Shown: positions 49,813 through 60,369, counted from the stretch's first letter. The stretch: DNA of 64,000 nt from Pseudoflavonifractor sp. An85 (GCF_002161235.1 NZ_NFHE01000003.1:89936-153935); one strand, 5' to 3'. Notes: generated by a model from the letters alone, not told the origin. Numbers and translations: made by a program.

Positions 49813-50434
49813 GGCTTGTCAGAAACGCTGTTCCTCGATACAATGGCTGCAAGGAGGTATACTATGGCGACAATTCGACCCGCACTGCGGAAGTCCTGTG
49901 ATGATCCGGGGCAATCGTTGGGAGTGCGGCTGGTGCGGCGATTTGGGTGCAATCTCGTCTCTTCATCCCTCAGGAAAGGCAAGCTGATGCAGGCGGCCAC
50001 ACCCTCTGTTCAGTTCACCGTCACAGTGACGGACACACCCGATGACGAGAAGAACGAAACTCCACGCAGTTTTTTCCCGTGGTAAGCTGGAGAACATGGT
50101 GCGCCAATGGGATTTCTCTGAAAAGGAGTGGTCCCGCCAGAATCTGCTCTTCTTGCCTTTCCAGAGTCTGTTAGATGCTGGTCGGCACAGCGAAGCAGCA
50201 CCTTCAAGATCAGAAGTTGGCAAATCAACTGCTGCTGGGACATGCATGATCTGCTGATCAGCGGCGACATGCTATCGCTGCTGGTGGAGGAACTGAAGTA
50301 GGATGACCGCCTGTGGCCACTTGGGAGAGCAAGAACTGCAGCAGAAGTTGCTGGAATTTCTTGAACATAACCCCTTTTCCGATGAAATAATATTAACAAG
50401 TATTTTTGCAACTCTCATCGTATTTTATATTAGA
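49813..50434. other. Degenerate region with gene fragments
   Basis: No intact gene. Short fragments are recognisable on the plus strand: a zinc-ribbon-like MIRGNRWECGWCGDLG near 49900 and a helical LQQKLLEFLEHNPFSDE near 50330. The stretch lies between two defence operons and looks like decayed mobile-element sequence. Confidence 0.5.
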
Positions 50435-50472
50435 GAAGCCGCAAATCAGCTAAACAGTGATTTGCGGCTTTC
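50435..50472. terminator. Terminator at the end of the four-gene operon
   Basis: GAAGCCGCAAATCA and its complement form a 14-bp stem five bases after the helicase stop; modest T-rich sequence on both sides. Confidence 0.7.
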
Positions 50473-50476
50473 ATAC

Positions 50477-53400
50477 TTATAAATTGTCTAAAATGGTTTT
50501 TAACGCATAGGGCTTGGCATATTTTAGGTTAGCATCGCTCACAAAAATAGTATCTGTGGACATAGGTTTCGACCACATAGCCGGATATACTACTACTTTC
50601 TTTTTGCTATAGCGCCCCTCTGCCCAAACTGATTCGTGATTAACATCGATATGTATGCCGGAAATCTGGAGAATTTGTTCCAAGGATTTCAAAAGATACT
50701 GCTGTTTTTCGTATGGGATTGCAGATACTCTTGCCCCTGTTTCTCCCCAGTTCAATAAATCAAGTGCAGCCTTACGATCGAGAACGCTGTGGATGTATTG
50801 ATTTCGATAGTGCTTTAGACACCTGTGGCAAGCACTGTCACAGGTACAGCTTTCGAGAAGTTCTCGAGTTTTGGTAAGTAGCTGTCGAATAGAGGATTCA
50901 ATGCTAACAGCATAACCTGCACCACTTGAAAGGCTATCATACAAGTAGATATCAACGAAATCTCCATTGCGATTTTGTCGAACACGAAAACCAGTCACAA
51001 GCTCTGTAAATTCAATGTCCAATTCCTGACATGCTGCCAAGCGCAGGCCTTCCGCAAGAGACTGTCCAGCACGGTTAAGCCAAGAATTCCTGGTGGGATT
51101 AATATCGATCTGCTGTCGATCCAAAGCAAATTCCAGAACAAGCATATCTGTAACAAAGTCATATCCAAGATTCACATTGATTGTATCGCTATGCTTGCAA
51201 CGTGTTTTGATGAATTTGGATCTATACGGACGCAAAACATCCTTAAGAACCGCGGGGTCATCTCCGGGCATTGCAGCACCGCAGTCGCAGCAGATTGTGA
51301 ATCCCTTGCCACTAACACCATTGTTAAGCATGATGATTCGCTGATTGGGACGAACAGCCATTCGGATGTTGGCGCATCCATTAACCGCCGTAACATCATC
51401 TGCATCGGGTAGTGTGGAATATAGAGGTTGCTGAGTTGCTGAGTATTCTTCATTCAATTGTGCCGTTTCAATGGATGTGGCATTTCGTGGTGCGAATCCC
51501 CATGGGCGTAGCATTGGCAACATATTTGTCAATGCTTTATTGCCGCAGAAAGGACAAGTATCAGGGTTATCCTCTTCTAAGCCAAACCAACCACACTGAC
51601 TGCAGGTACGAATGCTTTTTCGGTAGCTTGCATCCTGAATAAATGCTTTGGCTGGAGATGCAGCAGTTCTTTCGCTCCGCTCTCCTCCGGGATAATACAA
51701 ACCACCAATCTGGTAGGTCGTCTTATCAACAACAATCGCTCTGCCAGGCGCATATTCACCAATTGCAACATCCAACCCTCGTTCAACCTGATATTTTACC
51801 TTCCCACTGACATCGGAAATATATGTGCTAACAACATTTTTGGGGAAAGAATAGGTAGGTATAACACCCTCTTCATAAAGCGCATCCAAAAGCGATTTTT
51901 TCCCAGAATCACTGCTATCATCTGTTTCAAACAATTCAGGATGATCATCTCGTTTTTGCTTCAGCGCCGACAGAGATTTTTCAAGTTCATCTTTGTAGCT
52001 ACCTAATGCACCTTTGGATCCAACGGGCACAAGAATATCATCTTTGCTAATTTCAAAGATTGCCAAAAAGCTGCTGAAAGGCTGTAGGTGTTCATCCAGA
52101 AATTCAATGGCGGGAATAGCATCCAAACTGTTAGATTTCTCTCTCAGATAGGTTTGAAGTGCAACCATACCAAGATGTCGCTGGGTGATTTTCTCGCTGC
52201 TGATATCAATCCACGGTTTTCTGGGATCGCCTCTGAACATAGGTACTGGGTTGGAAAAGTACAGTGAATCATGTGGTCCATCTTCGCAAAAAGTAACAAT
52301 GGTAGACAGACTTGAGCCGCGACGGCCTGCACGACCAGCACGCTGCTGATAATTCTCACGCATAGGAGGAATATTCCGCAAACCGACAGCAACCAACGAT
52401 CCGATATCGATACCTACTTCCATTGTAGTCGTGCTGCTTAGAATATCGACAGGCGCTTCGCCGTTCTGCAAAAAATCCTGAAACCGTAGCTCATACTGCT
52501 CTGTTCTGGACCAGAGTTCATCCCGCTGATCTTTATGGGAAAGTTGTGCAGTATGTTCTTCGGTATCAATTACACGAATGGTGTCACCTTGAAGCGCATC
52601 CTCAATGGGCTTACGCCAAAAATCCAATGCATCAATTTCTTCCGTTGTCATGGGATGAATCTTTTCACACTGACAACTTGGGCATTTCCCTTTCAGTAAA
52701 TACGGCGTGAGCTCTGAACAGCGTTCACAACGGAACCACGTGTGTTCTAAATCAAAGCGCGGTTTTATACGAGAAAGGTCAATATAATACTTTCCGTTGG
52801 AAGACGAACCTTCATCCATAAATGTTTCCCGCAAAATTTGGCTCCACTTTGCAGCAACAGAATCATTATCGCTCCATCCCATTATTTCGCGGATATCGGT
52901 AGAAAACTTTTTGTTCTTATCAATGCCATATCCCACATAGTTTGGACGCACTTTTTCACGAATCACATCCGGGATGGTATGTCCAAGGATCACCGAAGTG
53001 TCACAAGTTGAAAGAATCCATGCGTTAAAGAATTCCATGAATTCTTCCTCACTTACTTCGATCCCTGCTTCCTCTAACGCATCAAGTGCATCCCATTTTG
53101 CAGCATCCGTAGGTTCTATCCAACTGAGGGCTGAATCAACCAGCGTATTATATCCCCCACAATAAAAACGAATGAGCTGTTCCTTCATTTGGGTGGGCGC
53201 ATTATCAATGGTGAAGCGAGGAGTGTACTGTTGCCCACGTTTCCTTGCACGTGTGTAATTCTTCAGTGCCTGTGTTCCATGCTCAATTAACCGTTCTCGT
53301 TGTTTTTCTGTCTCGCTATCATGGAAAATTTGAACATGATGCTCCACAGCTACCATTGCAAAGTAGTCATAGAAATAGTTCATGGACTGCTCTGCAACTT

Positions 53401-55738
53401 CGTGTTCCATTCGATCAATGGCAAGCACCGCAAGCTGTCGGGCCGCAGTCATATCAGATGCGTCAGACATATCTCTTGCCAGCTTAGCTGCACGTTGGCG
53501 GCTATCTGAGAAAAGCAGAACTTTCCGCCCCTCGTTTGGAAGTCGATCGGGATCGCCTGTTTTCCCTGGAACCGCAGGTTGAGCTTGGAATTGCGCTTTA
53601 ATCAGATTGAAGAAGGACTGGTTGCCTCTTGTATTAAAAGAGGTCAGTTGCATCTTAGATAGTTCATGCCGACAATGCGGACAGGTGGAAAATGTCAGAA
53701 TGTCTGGTCGGGCCTTTGCTGTGAAGCCGCTATAATACAGCTTTCTGATGCCCTGCTTTCCATCCAAGGAATCATCAGAAAAGTCGATGAAGCCGCTTTG
53801 AACATCTAAGTAGCAAGGCGAAATTTTATTCTGTCCTTGACGTTCCGGCAATCGATAACCTGCAGACGGAATGAAAAGATGTATTTCTTTAACCTCATCT
53901 TCATTTATCATACCAGGTTGATGCCAGAGGTATGTACGTCTTCTGGCTTCAAAATCTTGCTTCAGCACAAAACCTCTGAAGAAAATACTACCGCACCGGC
54001 GATCATTGTATAACTCATAAATCGTGCTTCCGCATTCTTTGCAAGTAAGATTACCATCCGAAAAATAGACCTCACCCAATGTTAATCCATTTTCCGTGTG
54101 CGAATGAGGACAGTCTGGATTAGTACAAGCGTAAACGCCCTTGATTCCACGAAAAAGCATATGCATTCTTGCTGGAAACAGAACACTTCCACTTTCGCTT
54201 CGCGCCAAAGGTGCGATTGAAAGCATAACACTGACAGCGTGCAGGGCATCTTCTAAACTGTTATCAGGAAAGATAGACTCCGCTAATTCTTGTAAAGAGA
54301 CTGCTGTTCCGCGGCAAAGTTTGAACATTTGGCAGAATGGTACATAGTCTACCAAATGGTCGTATAGCCATTGGTATGCATCTTCAGAGGAAACGAATGG
54401 AGCAGGACTATTGGCAATACCTGTCCAAAATCCATTGAGTGCCATAAGGCGTTCCGGATCATCGCCCTCAAACGCATCCGGAAGAAATTCTTTAAATTTA
54501 CTGAAGGGAATATGAACTGCACTTCCGCTGCCTATTTCCTCTCGTTCGCCAGTAAGATAACAGAACGGATGCATGTCGTCGGATGCAGTCAATTCATTTG
54601 CAAATGTCCTGACGGCCTTCCTGTCATTCTCGTCATTGTTGGGCATACTTGCAGTAGTCAATATAAATTGAACTCTACTGCGATTAATGCCCAAACGGTG
54701 GAATAAGCGCCGGATGAGCAATGATACCTCGCCGCCTGCAGAACCACGATACATATGCGCTTCATCAATGACAAATAGAAGCTTATTATTCGGATCTGCA
54801 TTTAGCCATGCCTGAGTATCTGACCATATTTTATGCTCTCTTGGCCGAAGAAGCATATATTCAAGCATGGAGTAGTTTGTAATCAAAATATCGGGGCAGA
54901 ATTGCTGCATTTCAAAACGAGTTACCAGTTCTGCATCCTCATCGTTCGGAATATGTTTTCCGTTATAGAGTTTTTCAAGAAATTCATCAAAATTTTCTTT
55001 GGCCGGTAGTTTTCCGTCCTTAATGAGTTTCTCTAAAAAAGCTTTTTCTTCGTCGTTTTCAGGATTGACCATACGAGAATATGTTGCCGCAAGTGAACGG
55101 TCCTCACTACGTCGGGGCTCCTTACCAGCATAAGGAGTTCTGCCGGTATACATGCCGAATTGAGGCCGGCGGGAATTATTTCCACATGCGGTGCGGAATA
55201 TATTTATAAATCGGTGGTCTGGATCGCCAATCAAACGACGCAAACGACTAATCTGGTCAGAAACCAGGGCGTTCATAGGATACATGATAATCGTTCGGAC
55301 ACCACGCATAGCCCAACTATCAGGGTTATTTCTTGCTTCTGAAGCAAGTTTTGCCATCAAGGGCCACATAAAGCATTCTGTCTTACCAGAGCCTGTACCT
55401 GTTGACACGAACAAATCCTGACCTTCAAATGCCGCTTCCAAAGCGGAAATTTGGTGACAGAAAGGTGATGGATATACGCCAAGATTTGCATCTGATAGCG
55501 CCTTAAAATAGTCTTTCAGCCAATCAGGTAGCTTGGGAGATAACTGAATTCCGTTTGGCGAACTCTTGTAGGCGGGTGATGATTCAACATACGGTTTTTG
55601 ATAAAGAACACCTTCTTGATTCAGCTTATTTTGTGCAGCAGACAGCAAGATAGGTGACTTCCCAAAATATTGAGACTTTATATAGTTTTCCAGAGCTTCA
55701 CGCAGTTGCAAGTGAACTCCGTTTGCACCATTGGACAT
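50477..55738 (-). CDS. Giant DEAD/DEAH helicase with DUF1998/MZB domain (Druantia/DISARM-like)
   Basis: A 1753-residue superfamily 2 helicase. Walker A STGTGSGKTECFMWPL near 110, motif II FVIDEAHMYRGSAGG near 325, LTTASMPN, and motif VI QQRAGRAGRRGSSLS near 1135. Four metal-binding cysteine sets are inserted (CTNPDCPHSH/CKECG; CPHC; CERC/CPSCQC; CSQCG/CPFCG), and the DUF1998 end has CTCDSACHRCLKHYRNQ near 1636. DruE (Druantia), DrmA (DISARM) and DpdJ share this class, but those systems' partners are absent. ATG at 55738 has GGAGGA six bases before it; the ATG two codons earlier is too close. Last and largest gene of a four-gene coupled operon. Confidence 0.85.
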   Translation of the reverse strand: MSNGANGVHLQLREALENYIKSQYFGKSPILLSAAQNKLNQEGVLYQKPYVESSPAYKSSPNGIQLSPKLPDWLKDYFKALSDANLGVYPSPFCHQISALEAAFEGQDLFVSTGTGSGKTECFMWPLMAKLASEARNNPDSWAMRGVRTIIMYPMNALVSDQISRLRRLIGDPDHRFINIFRTACGNNSRRPQFGMYTGRTPYAGKEPRRSEDRSLAATYSRMVNPENDEEKAFLEKLIKDGKLPAKENFDEFLEKLYNGKHIPNDEDAELVTRFEMQQFCPDILITNYSMLEYMLLRPREHKIWSDTQAWLNADPNNKLLFVIDEAHMYRGSAGGEVSLLIRRLFHRLGINRSRVQFILTTASMPNNDENDRKAVRTFANELTASDDMHPFCYLTGEREEIGSGSAVHIPFSKFKEFLPDAFEGDDPERLMALNGFWTGIANSPAPFVSSEDAYQWLYDHLVDYVPFCQMFKLCRGTAVSLQELAESIFPDNSLEDALHAVSVMLSIAPLARSESGSVLFPARMHMLFRGIKGVYACTNPDCPHSHTENGLTLGEVYFSDGNLTCKECGSTIYELYNDRRCGSIFFRGFVLKQDFEARRRTYLWHQPGMINEDEVKEIHLFIPSAGYRLPERQGQNKISPCYLDVQSGFIDFSDDSLDGKQGIRKLYYSGFTAKARPDILTFSTCPHCRHELSKMQLTSFNTRGNQSFFNLIKAQFQAQPAVPGKTGDPDRLPNEGRKVLLFSDSRQRAAKLARDMSDASDMTAARQLAVLAIDRMEHEVAEQSMNYFYDYFAMVAVEHHVQIFHDSETEKQRERLIEHGTQALKNYTRARKRGQQYTPRFTIDNAPTQMKEQLIRFYCGGYNTLVDSALSWIEPTDAAKWDALDALEEAGIEVSEEEFMEFFNAWILSTCDTSVILGHTIPDVIREKVRPNYVGYGIDKNKKFSTDIREIMGWSDNDSVAAKWSQILRETFMDEGSSSNGKYYIDLSRIKPRFDLEHTWFRCERCSELTPYLLKGKCPSCQCEKIHPMTTEEIDALDFWRKPIEDALQGDTIRVIDTEEHTAQLSHKDQRDELWSRTEQYELRFQDFLQNGEAPVDILSSTTTMEVGIDIGSLVAVGLRNIPPMRENYQQRAGRAGRRGSSLSTIVTFCEDGPHDSLYFSNPVPMFRGDPRKPWIDISSEKITQRHLGMVALQTYLREKSNSLDAIPAIEFLDEHLQPFSSFLAIFEISKDDILVPVGSKGALGSYKDELEKSLSALKQKRDDHPELFETDDSSDSGKKSLLDALYEEGVIPTYSFPKNVVSTYISDVSGKVKYQVERGLDVAIGEYAPGRAIVVDKTTYQIGGLYYPGGERSERTAASPAKAFIQDASYRKSIRTCSQCGWFGLEEDNPDTCPFCGNKALTNMLPMLRPWGFAPRNATSIETAQLNEEYSATQQPLYSTLPDADDVTAVNGCANIRMAVRPNQRIIMLNNGVSGKGFTICCDCGAAMPGDDPAVLKDVLRPYRSKFIKTRCKHSDTINVNLGYDFVTDMLVLEFALDRQQIDINPTRNSWLNRAGQSLAEGLRLAACQELDIEFTELVTGFRVRQNRNGDFVDIYLYDSLSSGAGYAVSIESSIRQLLTKTRELLESCTCDSACHRCLKHYRNQYIHSVLDRKAALDLLNWGETGARVSAIPYEKQQYLLKSLEQILQISGIHIDVNHESVWAEGRYSKKKVVVYPAMWSKPMSTDTIFVSDANLKYAKPYALKTILDNL

Positions 55739-55740
55739 AA

Positions 55741-56760
55741 TCATTCCTCCACAAAGCAGTAACCCATTGATTCCAACTCATGTTTGAACATAGGATAGAT
55801 TTGCCTTGCCATCATTCTTGTAAAGACTTGGGGCGTTTTTGATGTAAAATCATATCGCACAGGCCAGCTATAGAGTTTGAAGAAGTTTTCTTCCGAAGGT
55901 GGCAGACGATAACCAAGTTTAATTTCTACCAGACTGCCCCTTGCCTTCGTTTTGATTTCTGGAAGTGTTCCATGTTTTTTTAGAAGTGATATTGCAATCC
56001 TTCTATATTCGCCGTGGTTGCCTGGAATATTCGAAAAATAGTCCCGCATTCTCCATTCTGGAATCGGTGTATTCAGAAATACCCCATTACTGTATCGATA
56101 AAATACAAAAATTTTATTTGGTTCACCATATCTTGCAAGGGATATGTGGTCATTTTTTTCGGGAATCTGTTGCCAATACCCCCATTTAAATGGAGGATCA
56201 AGCCGCAGAAACTCTGAGTTATCTGGCCATTCTATTTGTTCCCATTCGCAATGCGCCAGCAGTTCTTCGAGATAGCTTTCAAACGACTGCTTCTGCAAAC
56301 CAAACATTGATGATATTGTCCTGTCGGAAGTTGAAGTTTGAACGGAATAGAAACCCAATCCGCTCATAAATAACTTCAAGTCAGGTGAAATACCTCTGTG
56401 AAGAACAAGATCCCCATTTCCTCCAGTTGCAAGAGCGGCTGGGGATATTTGATAAGCGGAATGATAAAAGAACCCATTTCGCAGATAGATAGAGTACATT
56501 TCCTCAATCAGATCCGTCTTGTCATGCGGGAGGAGAAATCCAATCTTCGGATAAATGCCTTCATAAGCATCAAAAATCTGGCCAATTCTGCTTTTGAAGT
56601 GCTGAATAGAAACTGAACCTCCATCCTCGGTGTGATCCCAAAGCGAAGCGAGAGCCATTTGCCCAGCAACACTATAAACGACCCGACAAACCCATTCGTT
56701 GTCATCTGACTGCGGAATATTTAATTGCCTTCCAATTGAAACAATTAGGTCGTTTATCAT
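55741..56760 (-). CDS. Unknown protein of the four-gene operon
   Basis: A 339-residue soluble protein I do not recognise. The middle contains FGLQKQSFESYLEELLAHCE and WEQIEWPDNSEFLRLDPPF; then SLARYGEPNKIFVFYRYSNG and GYRLPPSEENFFKLYSWPVR, a Trp/Tyr/Phe-rich beta-like part that could bind nucleic acid. No catalytic motif is evident. ATG at 56760 has AGGAAGAG eight bases ahead; a GTG at 56769 would overlap the upstream stop as GTGA. Two bases separate it from the helicase start. It belongs to the operon by spacing and shared composition. Confidence 0.7.
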   Translation of the reverse strand: MINDLIVSIGRQLNIPQSDDNEWVCRVVYSVAGQMALASLWDHTEDGGSVSIQHFKSRIGQIFDAYEGIYPKIGFLLPHDKTDLIEEMYSIYLRNGFFYHSAYQISPAALATGGNGDLVLHRGISPDLKLFMSGLGFYSVQTSTSDRTISSMFGLQKQSFESYLEELLAHCEWEQIEWPDNSEFLRLDPPFKWGYWQQIPEKNDHISLARYGEPNKIFVFYRYSNGVFLNTPIPEWRMRDYFSNIPGNHGEYRRIAISLLKKHGTLPEIKTKARGSLVEIKLGYRLPPSEENFFKLYSWPVRYDFTSKTPQVFTRMMARQIYPMFKHELESMGYCFVEE

Positions 56761-56765
56761 ATCGT

Positions 56766-58814
56766 TCACTCTTCCTCAATATATCTTGCAACTTCAGCTT
56801 TTACCGAACTGGAGATTCCGCTCTCGCCTTCAATAACATCCTTTAAGACATCCAATCTCCCGGTAAGTACGCAGAGAGGAAGCACACCAAAGAGCAGTTC
56901 CAAGTCCTTATCTTTTGCGGGATTCTCCAAAATGCATTTTGCATCGGACAGGACACGAGTTAACTGGCCCAATAGGAGTTTGCTAAGGCCCAAACGCTTA
57001 AATGCAGATATCCGGAGAGACTGTTTTTCCTCAGAAACATATGGTTGGAACTTCTCAGCGCGTTTACTTGGCCATGTCTCGAGAGCAGGTAAACTTCCTA
57101 TAAAACATTCACTCAGGACGGGGAGCATGTAATTATAAAGGCCTTTCGGCTCAATAAGCATATCCTCGACATATGGATGGGTCCAGATTATCTGCTTTTT
57201 GAGTCTGGTAAACTTCTGCGGTAATGCATCCGTCCACCCTTTTCCGAACATATTTTGAACCGACACAATAGAATCGTCAGCCTCGCTGATTCTTTCCACT
57301 ATAGAAAGGTCACATTCATCTCCTAAAGTCAATTGTCCTGCTCCGTTTGCGTACATCGAAACAGACAGCACCTCAGCAATATCCTGTCCCCCAGGGCCTG
57401 CAATCAAAGTTGGCACATTGTTGATATGGGTTGCATACAGAAAAGCAGTGAGCATTGAGCAGAAGTCTGGTTCAATGCCCAACGCACATGACAAATTCTG
57501 ATAGATTGCATCATATTCATTGCGCCAGCTTTCTGCGAGTTCAATATCCTCATCAGAATATTGGCCACTGGTACTGCTGTATTGCCATGAGGCAGGGGGA
57601 TTCCCATACGGCAAGGTTGCATTTGACTGAGGCAGAAAAACAGAAATATCAGCAATGAATCCTGCCATATCTTTTTGCGCGTCAGCAATTTTCTGGCGCA
57701 CTGCGACCAGCGTTTCTTTTCCAATCGATTCATATTGCGCTATCTCTGCAAGTAACCGATCAAGTTCACCTTGTTTTGTGGCAATTTCTGCAAGTAGTTC
57801 ACTATGCTGCTTTTTTGCAATGGATATTGTTTCTTCCATTTCTGAAACTTCTGCCTCAGCTTTGGCAATTTCAGCAGCATGAGAATTATGCCATTCCACG
57901 GATACGGCTTTTTCGCATAATTCTCTTAATTCATCGTGATTCTTTGCAATTTCAGCCAACACATTAACATCGATATCGCCGACTTTAATCAATGCATCTG
58001 CTCGATTAACAAAATCATCAACTGTCTGTTTTGCTTGGTCCAGAGTACAATTTAGTTTTTGAACAGTCGCGTCGTACAAAGATTCTCCGCAAATCTTCTC
58101 AAGAAGAAGTTTGCAATGTTTCCATTCAGCCTTGGTGGCACCAATACACTCCTTAAACAAAGGCCATGTGGTGCGTTCAAGAATGAGCGTGCGAATAACC
58201 TCGTCTGTATTTCCTATTGAAACATATCCAGAAGGCTCTCCCACCTGAAGTGTTTTTAGAAATCTTAGGTTACGATCATCCCAATTATAGATATCCCCGG
58301 AGGAAATTGTGTAGCTTGGCAGGGAGTAGACAGTTTCCGAAAGTTTTGCACATCGATCCGAAATGTTGAACTCATTTGCACGACACAGTACGCCTGCGAA
58401 CTGCCCCCGTTTAGGTTCATAGCAAAAAAGTGTATCGCAAAAGTAAGCTTGTGTACGAGCAGTTCCATTCTGAAGTTGTTCAACCACTTCGTCTAAAGAC
58501 TTTGCCATGAGAACTACTACACGTACCGGCGAGTAGTCTTTGACATAGTACGACTGGACATAGTCAATTGCTGGGTTATCCCTATTAGGAATTGCTGTCC
58601 ACTCCCAAATACCGACCGTTCCAAGCGCAGTAGGCCCATCGTTGCGGTACAGTCTATCTCTGTTTTCAAAATAGTTATCCGTCCGTTCCGACTTGAATGG
58701 TGTATGTAAAATATCATCTTCCACATCTGCTAAACGGTTCAGCCATATACGCCCTTCGTAATCTACTGTAATGTAGCACAGTGATGTGAAGGAAACTTCA
58801 TTGTCAATCATCAT
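56766..58814 (-). CDS. Unknown coiled-coil protein of the four-gene operon
   Basis: A 682-residue protein with three parts: a globular amino terminus (to about 290) containing YFENRDRLYRNDGPTALGTV and QAYFCDTLFCYEPKRGQFAG, a clear coiled coil at about 305-390 (AEIAKAEAEVSEMEETISIA, HSELLAEIATKQGELDRLLA), and a carboxy-terminal part with THINNVPTLIAGPGGQDIAE near 475, whose shape is ATPase-like though a full Walker A is missing. It may be a scaffold or degenerate NTPase. Its start has GGGAGG and overlaps the first gene by 11 bases. I know no named family. Confidence 0.7.
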   Translation of the reverse strand: MMIDNEVSFTSLCYITVDYEGRIWLNRLADVEDDILHTPFKSERTDNYFENRDRLYRNDGPTALGTVGIWEWTAIPNRDNPAIDYVQSYYVKDYSPVRVVVLMAKSLDEVVEQLQNGTARTQAYFCDTLFCYEPKRGQFAGVLCRANEFNISDRCAKLSETVYSLPSYTISSGDIYNWDDRNLRFLKTLQVGEPSGYVSIGNTDEVIRTLILERTTWPLFKECIGATKAEWKHCKLLLEKICGESLYDATVQKLNCTLDQAKQTVDDFVNRADALIKVGDIDVNVLAEIAKNHDELRELCEKAVSVEWHNSHAAEIAKAEAEVSEMEETISIAKKQHSELLAEIATKQGELDRLLAEIAQYESIGKETLVAVRQKIADAQKDMAGFIADISVFLPQSNATLPYGNPPASWQYSSTSGQYSDEDIELAESWRNEYDAIYQNLSCALGIEPDFCSMLTAFLYATHINNVPTLIAGPGGQDIAEVLSVSMYANGAGQLTLGDECDLSIVERISEADDSIVSVQNMFGKGWTDALPQKFTRLKKQIIWTHPYVEDMLIEPKGLYNYMLPVLSECFIGSLPALETWPSKRAEKFQPYVSEEKQSLRISAFKRLGLSKLLLGQLTRVLSDAKCILENPAKDKDLELLFGVLPLCVLTGRLDVLKDVIEGESGISSSVKAEVARYIEEE

Positions 58815-60369
58815 TATCCCTCCCAGGATTATTTTGAATGGTTTTCCTGAGCAAATTTAAAGCTGTACGGGAAATTTCGCCTCGCCGCAAAGCCTTGCAG
58901 AGCCATTTTTGCGTTTGGGGATATTTCGAGAATTTACTGACAAAACTTCCAACTGCATGCGTTACAGGAATCATCGGGCCAGAGCAAGAGCTCAATTTTT
59001 TGACAAGTACAGCATCCAGCACCATAATATCCATGTTGACGGTTTCCTGCTCAAAACAAATGGAGCGGATGTAGTCGCAGCCTTGATAAAAATGTATCTC
59101 TGTGCCAAATGATAGTCCATCGATTGTTAATTGCTCCTCGCCAGAAAGCTTGTAGATATATTCAGTCTTACCATTTCTTTGAACCACAGCCTTCCCATCA
59201 TACGGGCAAGAAACTGATATGCACTTTAATTTGGGGAGTTTTGCATAGCTCTCTTCATTCAGCGTGTTGCCAGAATGGTCAGATATGATTATTGCTGGTA
59301 ACGGTGCCTTTTTGCGCAAGGGTTGCTTTACCAAATAGGAGAATCCCAAGGCTTCAGATTTTCCAATTGAGATTAGCTGTTCTCTTTCCCTTGTACAGAG
59401 CTTGTATAATTCCCCGTCTTGAGTACCCAGCACATTCGCAGTTGCGGGGTATGATTTCAGTTCAGCATCATCACCGCATAAATAGAAGTAAAACTCCGCT
59501 GAGTTGTGGTATATAAAATATGGGTCCTGTATGTATGCTGGCCAGATAGGATAGAATTTTGTTGGTTTTTCGGTCAAGAAAATAGCATATTTAAGAAAAA
59601 ACTTTGCGGAGCGTTCTGAAAACCTTTTAATGCGAATTTTATATAAATACCAACTATTGAAAGAGTTTGCGCGCGTTTTGGCTATTTCCATTGCTTCGAT
59701 ATCTGCAGGGACAGTATATATTGGATGTCGTTGCAATAAATAATAGAAATTTCCGGCATACGCCTTTCCGCCAGATTGGAGAATCTGGCCATTTCGTCCG
59801 TCAAAGAAGGAACCGGTCTGATTAATTCCCGGTATATTATCGGACCAAAATCTTCTTAATTCGGGATTAGCATTTACATATTCAACACAGTAAATCTGGC
59901 TTGGAATAGAGCCAACACTCAAGTAGGTGGTTCCAATCCGCTCAATTCGCTCAAACGAGTATTCATATACTTGGTGTGAATCTCCGGCTATCTTAATTTT
60001 GTCGCAGTGTGCTTTGTGGTCTGGGGGATAGAAAAACCCTATTTGTAGAGAAAACGTCGATCCCGTTACAACAAGACGCAAAGGCATTATATGGCTGTTA
60101 AGTGAAACAAGCCGCTGCGTTCCGGATTGAGAAAGCTGAATTTGCCTATCTTCACATTCTTTATTTTGTTCTGCACTACTATGAAAAAAATACCGTGTCC
60201 CAGTATCCACTCTTGCTTTGGAGAAACCGACATTTTGTGCACACAGTTCACATACAAACTGGCTTCCTCTTGCAGAAACTTCGTAGGGGTACAGTTCGTT
60301 TGCCTTTTCGACCGTGATACGGCGATATCCAATTTTAGAATCCCACACGCATACATGAGTTAATGGCAT
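58804..60369 (-). CDS. Unknown protein with CoiA-like N-terminal zinc site, first gene of the four-gene operon
   Basis: A 521-residue protein. Near the start, FVCELCAQNVGF and YFFHSSAEQNKEC give Cys40, Cys43, His63 and Cys72, an arrangement reminiscent of the zinc knuckle of CoiA-like or related nuclease-associated proteins. The rest is beta-rich without a recognised motif, and no PD-(D/E)XK residues could be placed, so it is not a proven CoiA. GAGGA lies nine bases before ATG. It begins the operon; the next start overlaps its end by 11 bases. A DNA-recognition role is a guess. Confidence 0.65.
   Translation of the reverse strand: MPLTHVCVWDSKIGYRRITVEKANELYPYEVSARGSQFVCELCAQNVGFSKARVDTGTRYFFHSSAEQNKECEDRQIQLSQSGTQRLVSLNSHIMPLRLVVTGSTFSLQIGFFYPPDHKAHCDKIKIAGDSHQVYEYSFERIERIGTTYLSVGSIPSQIYCVEYVNANPELRRFWSDNIPGINQTGSFFDGRNGQILQSGGKAYAGNFYYLLQRHPIYTVPADIEAMEIAKTRANSFNSWYLYKIRIKRFSERSAKFFLKYAIFLTEKPTKFYPIWPAYIQDPYFIYHNSAEFYFYLCGDDAELKSYPATANVLGTQDGELYKLCTREREQLISIGKSEALGFSYLVKQPLRKKAPLPAIIISDHSGNTLNEESYAKLPKLKCISVSCPYDGKAVVQRNGKTEYIYKLSGEEQLTIDGLSFGTEIHFYQGCDYIRSICFEQETVNMDIMVLDAVLVKKLSSCSGPMIPVTHAVGSFVSKFSKYPQTQKWLCKALRRGEISRTALNLLRKTIQNNPGRDNDD

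Noticed and set aside
50477..60369. Canonical Druantia or DISARM assignment
   Set aside because: Only the helicase class agrees; the characteristic partner proteins of those systems are not recognisable.
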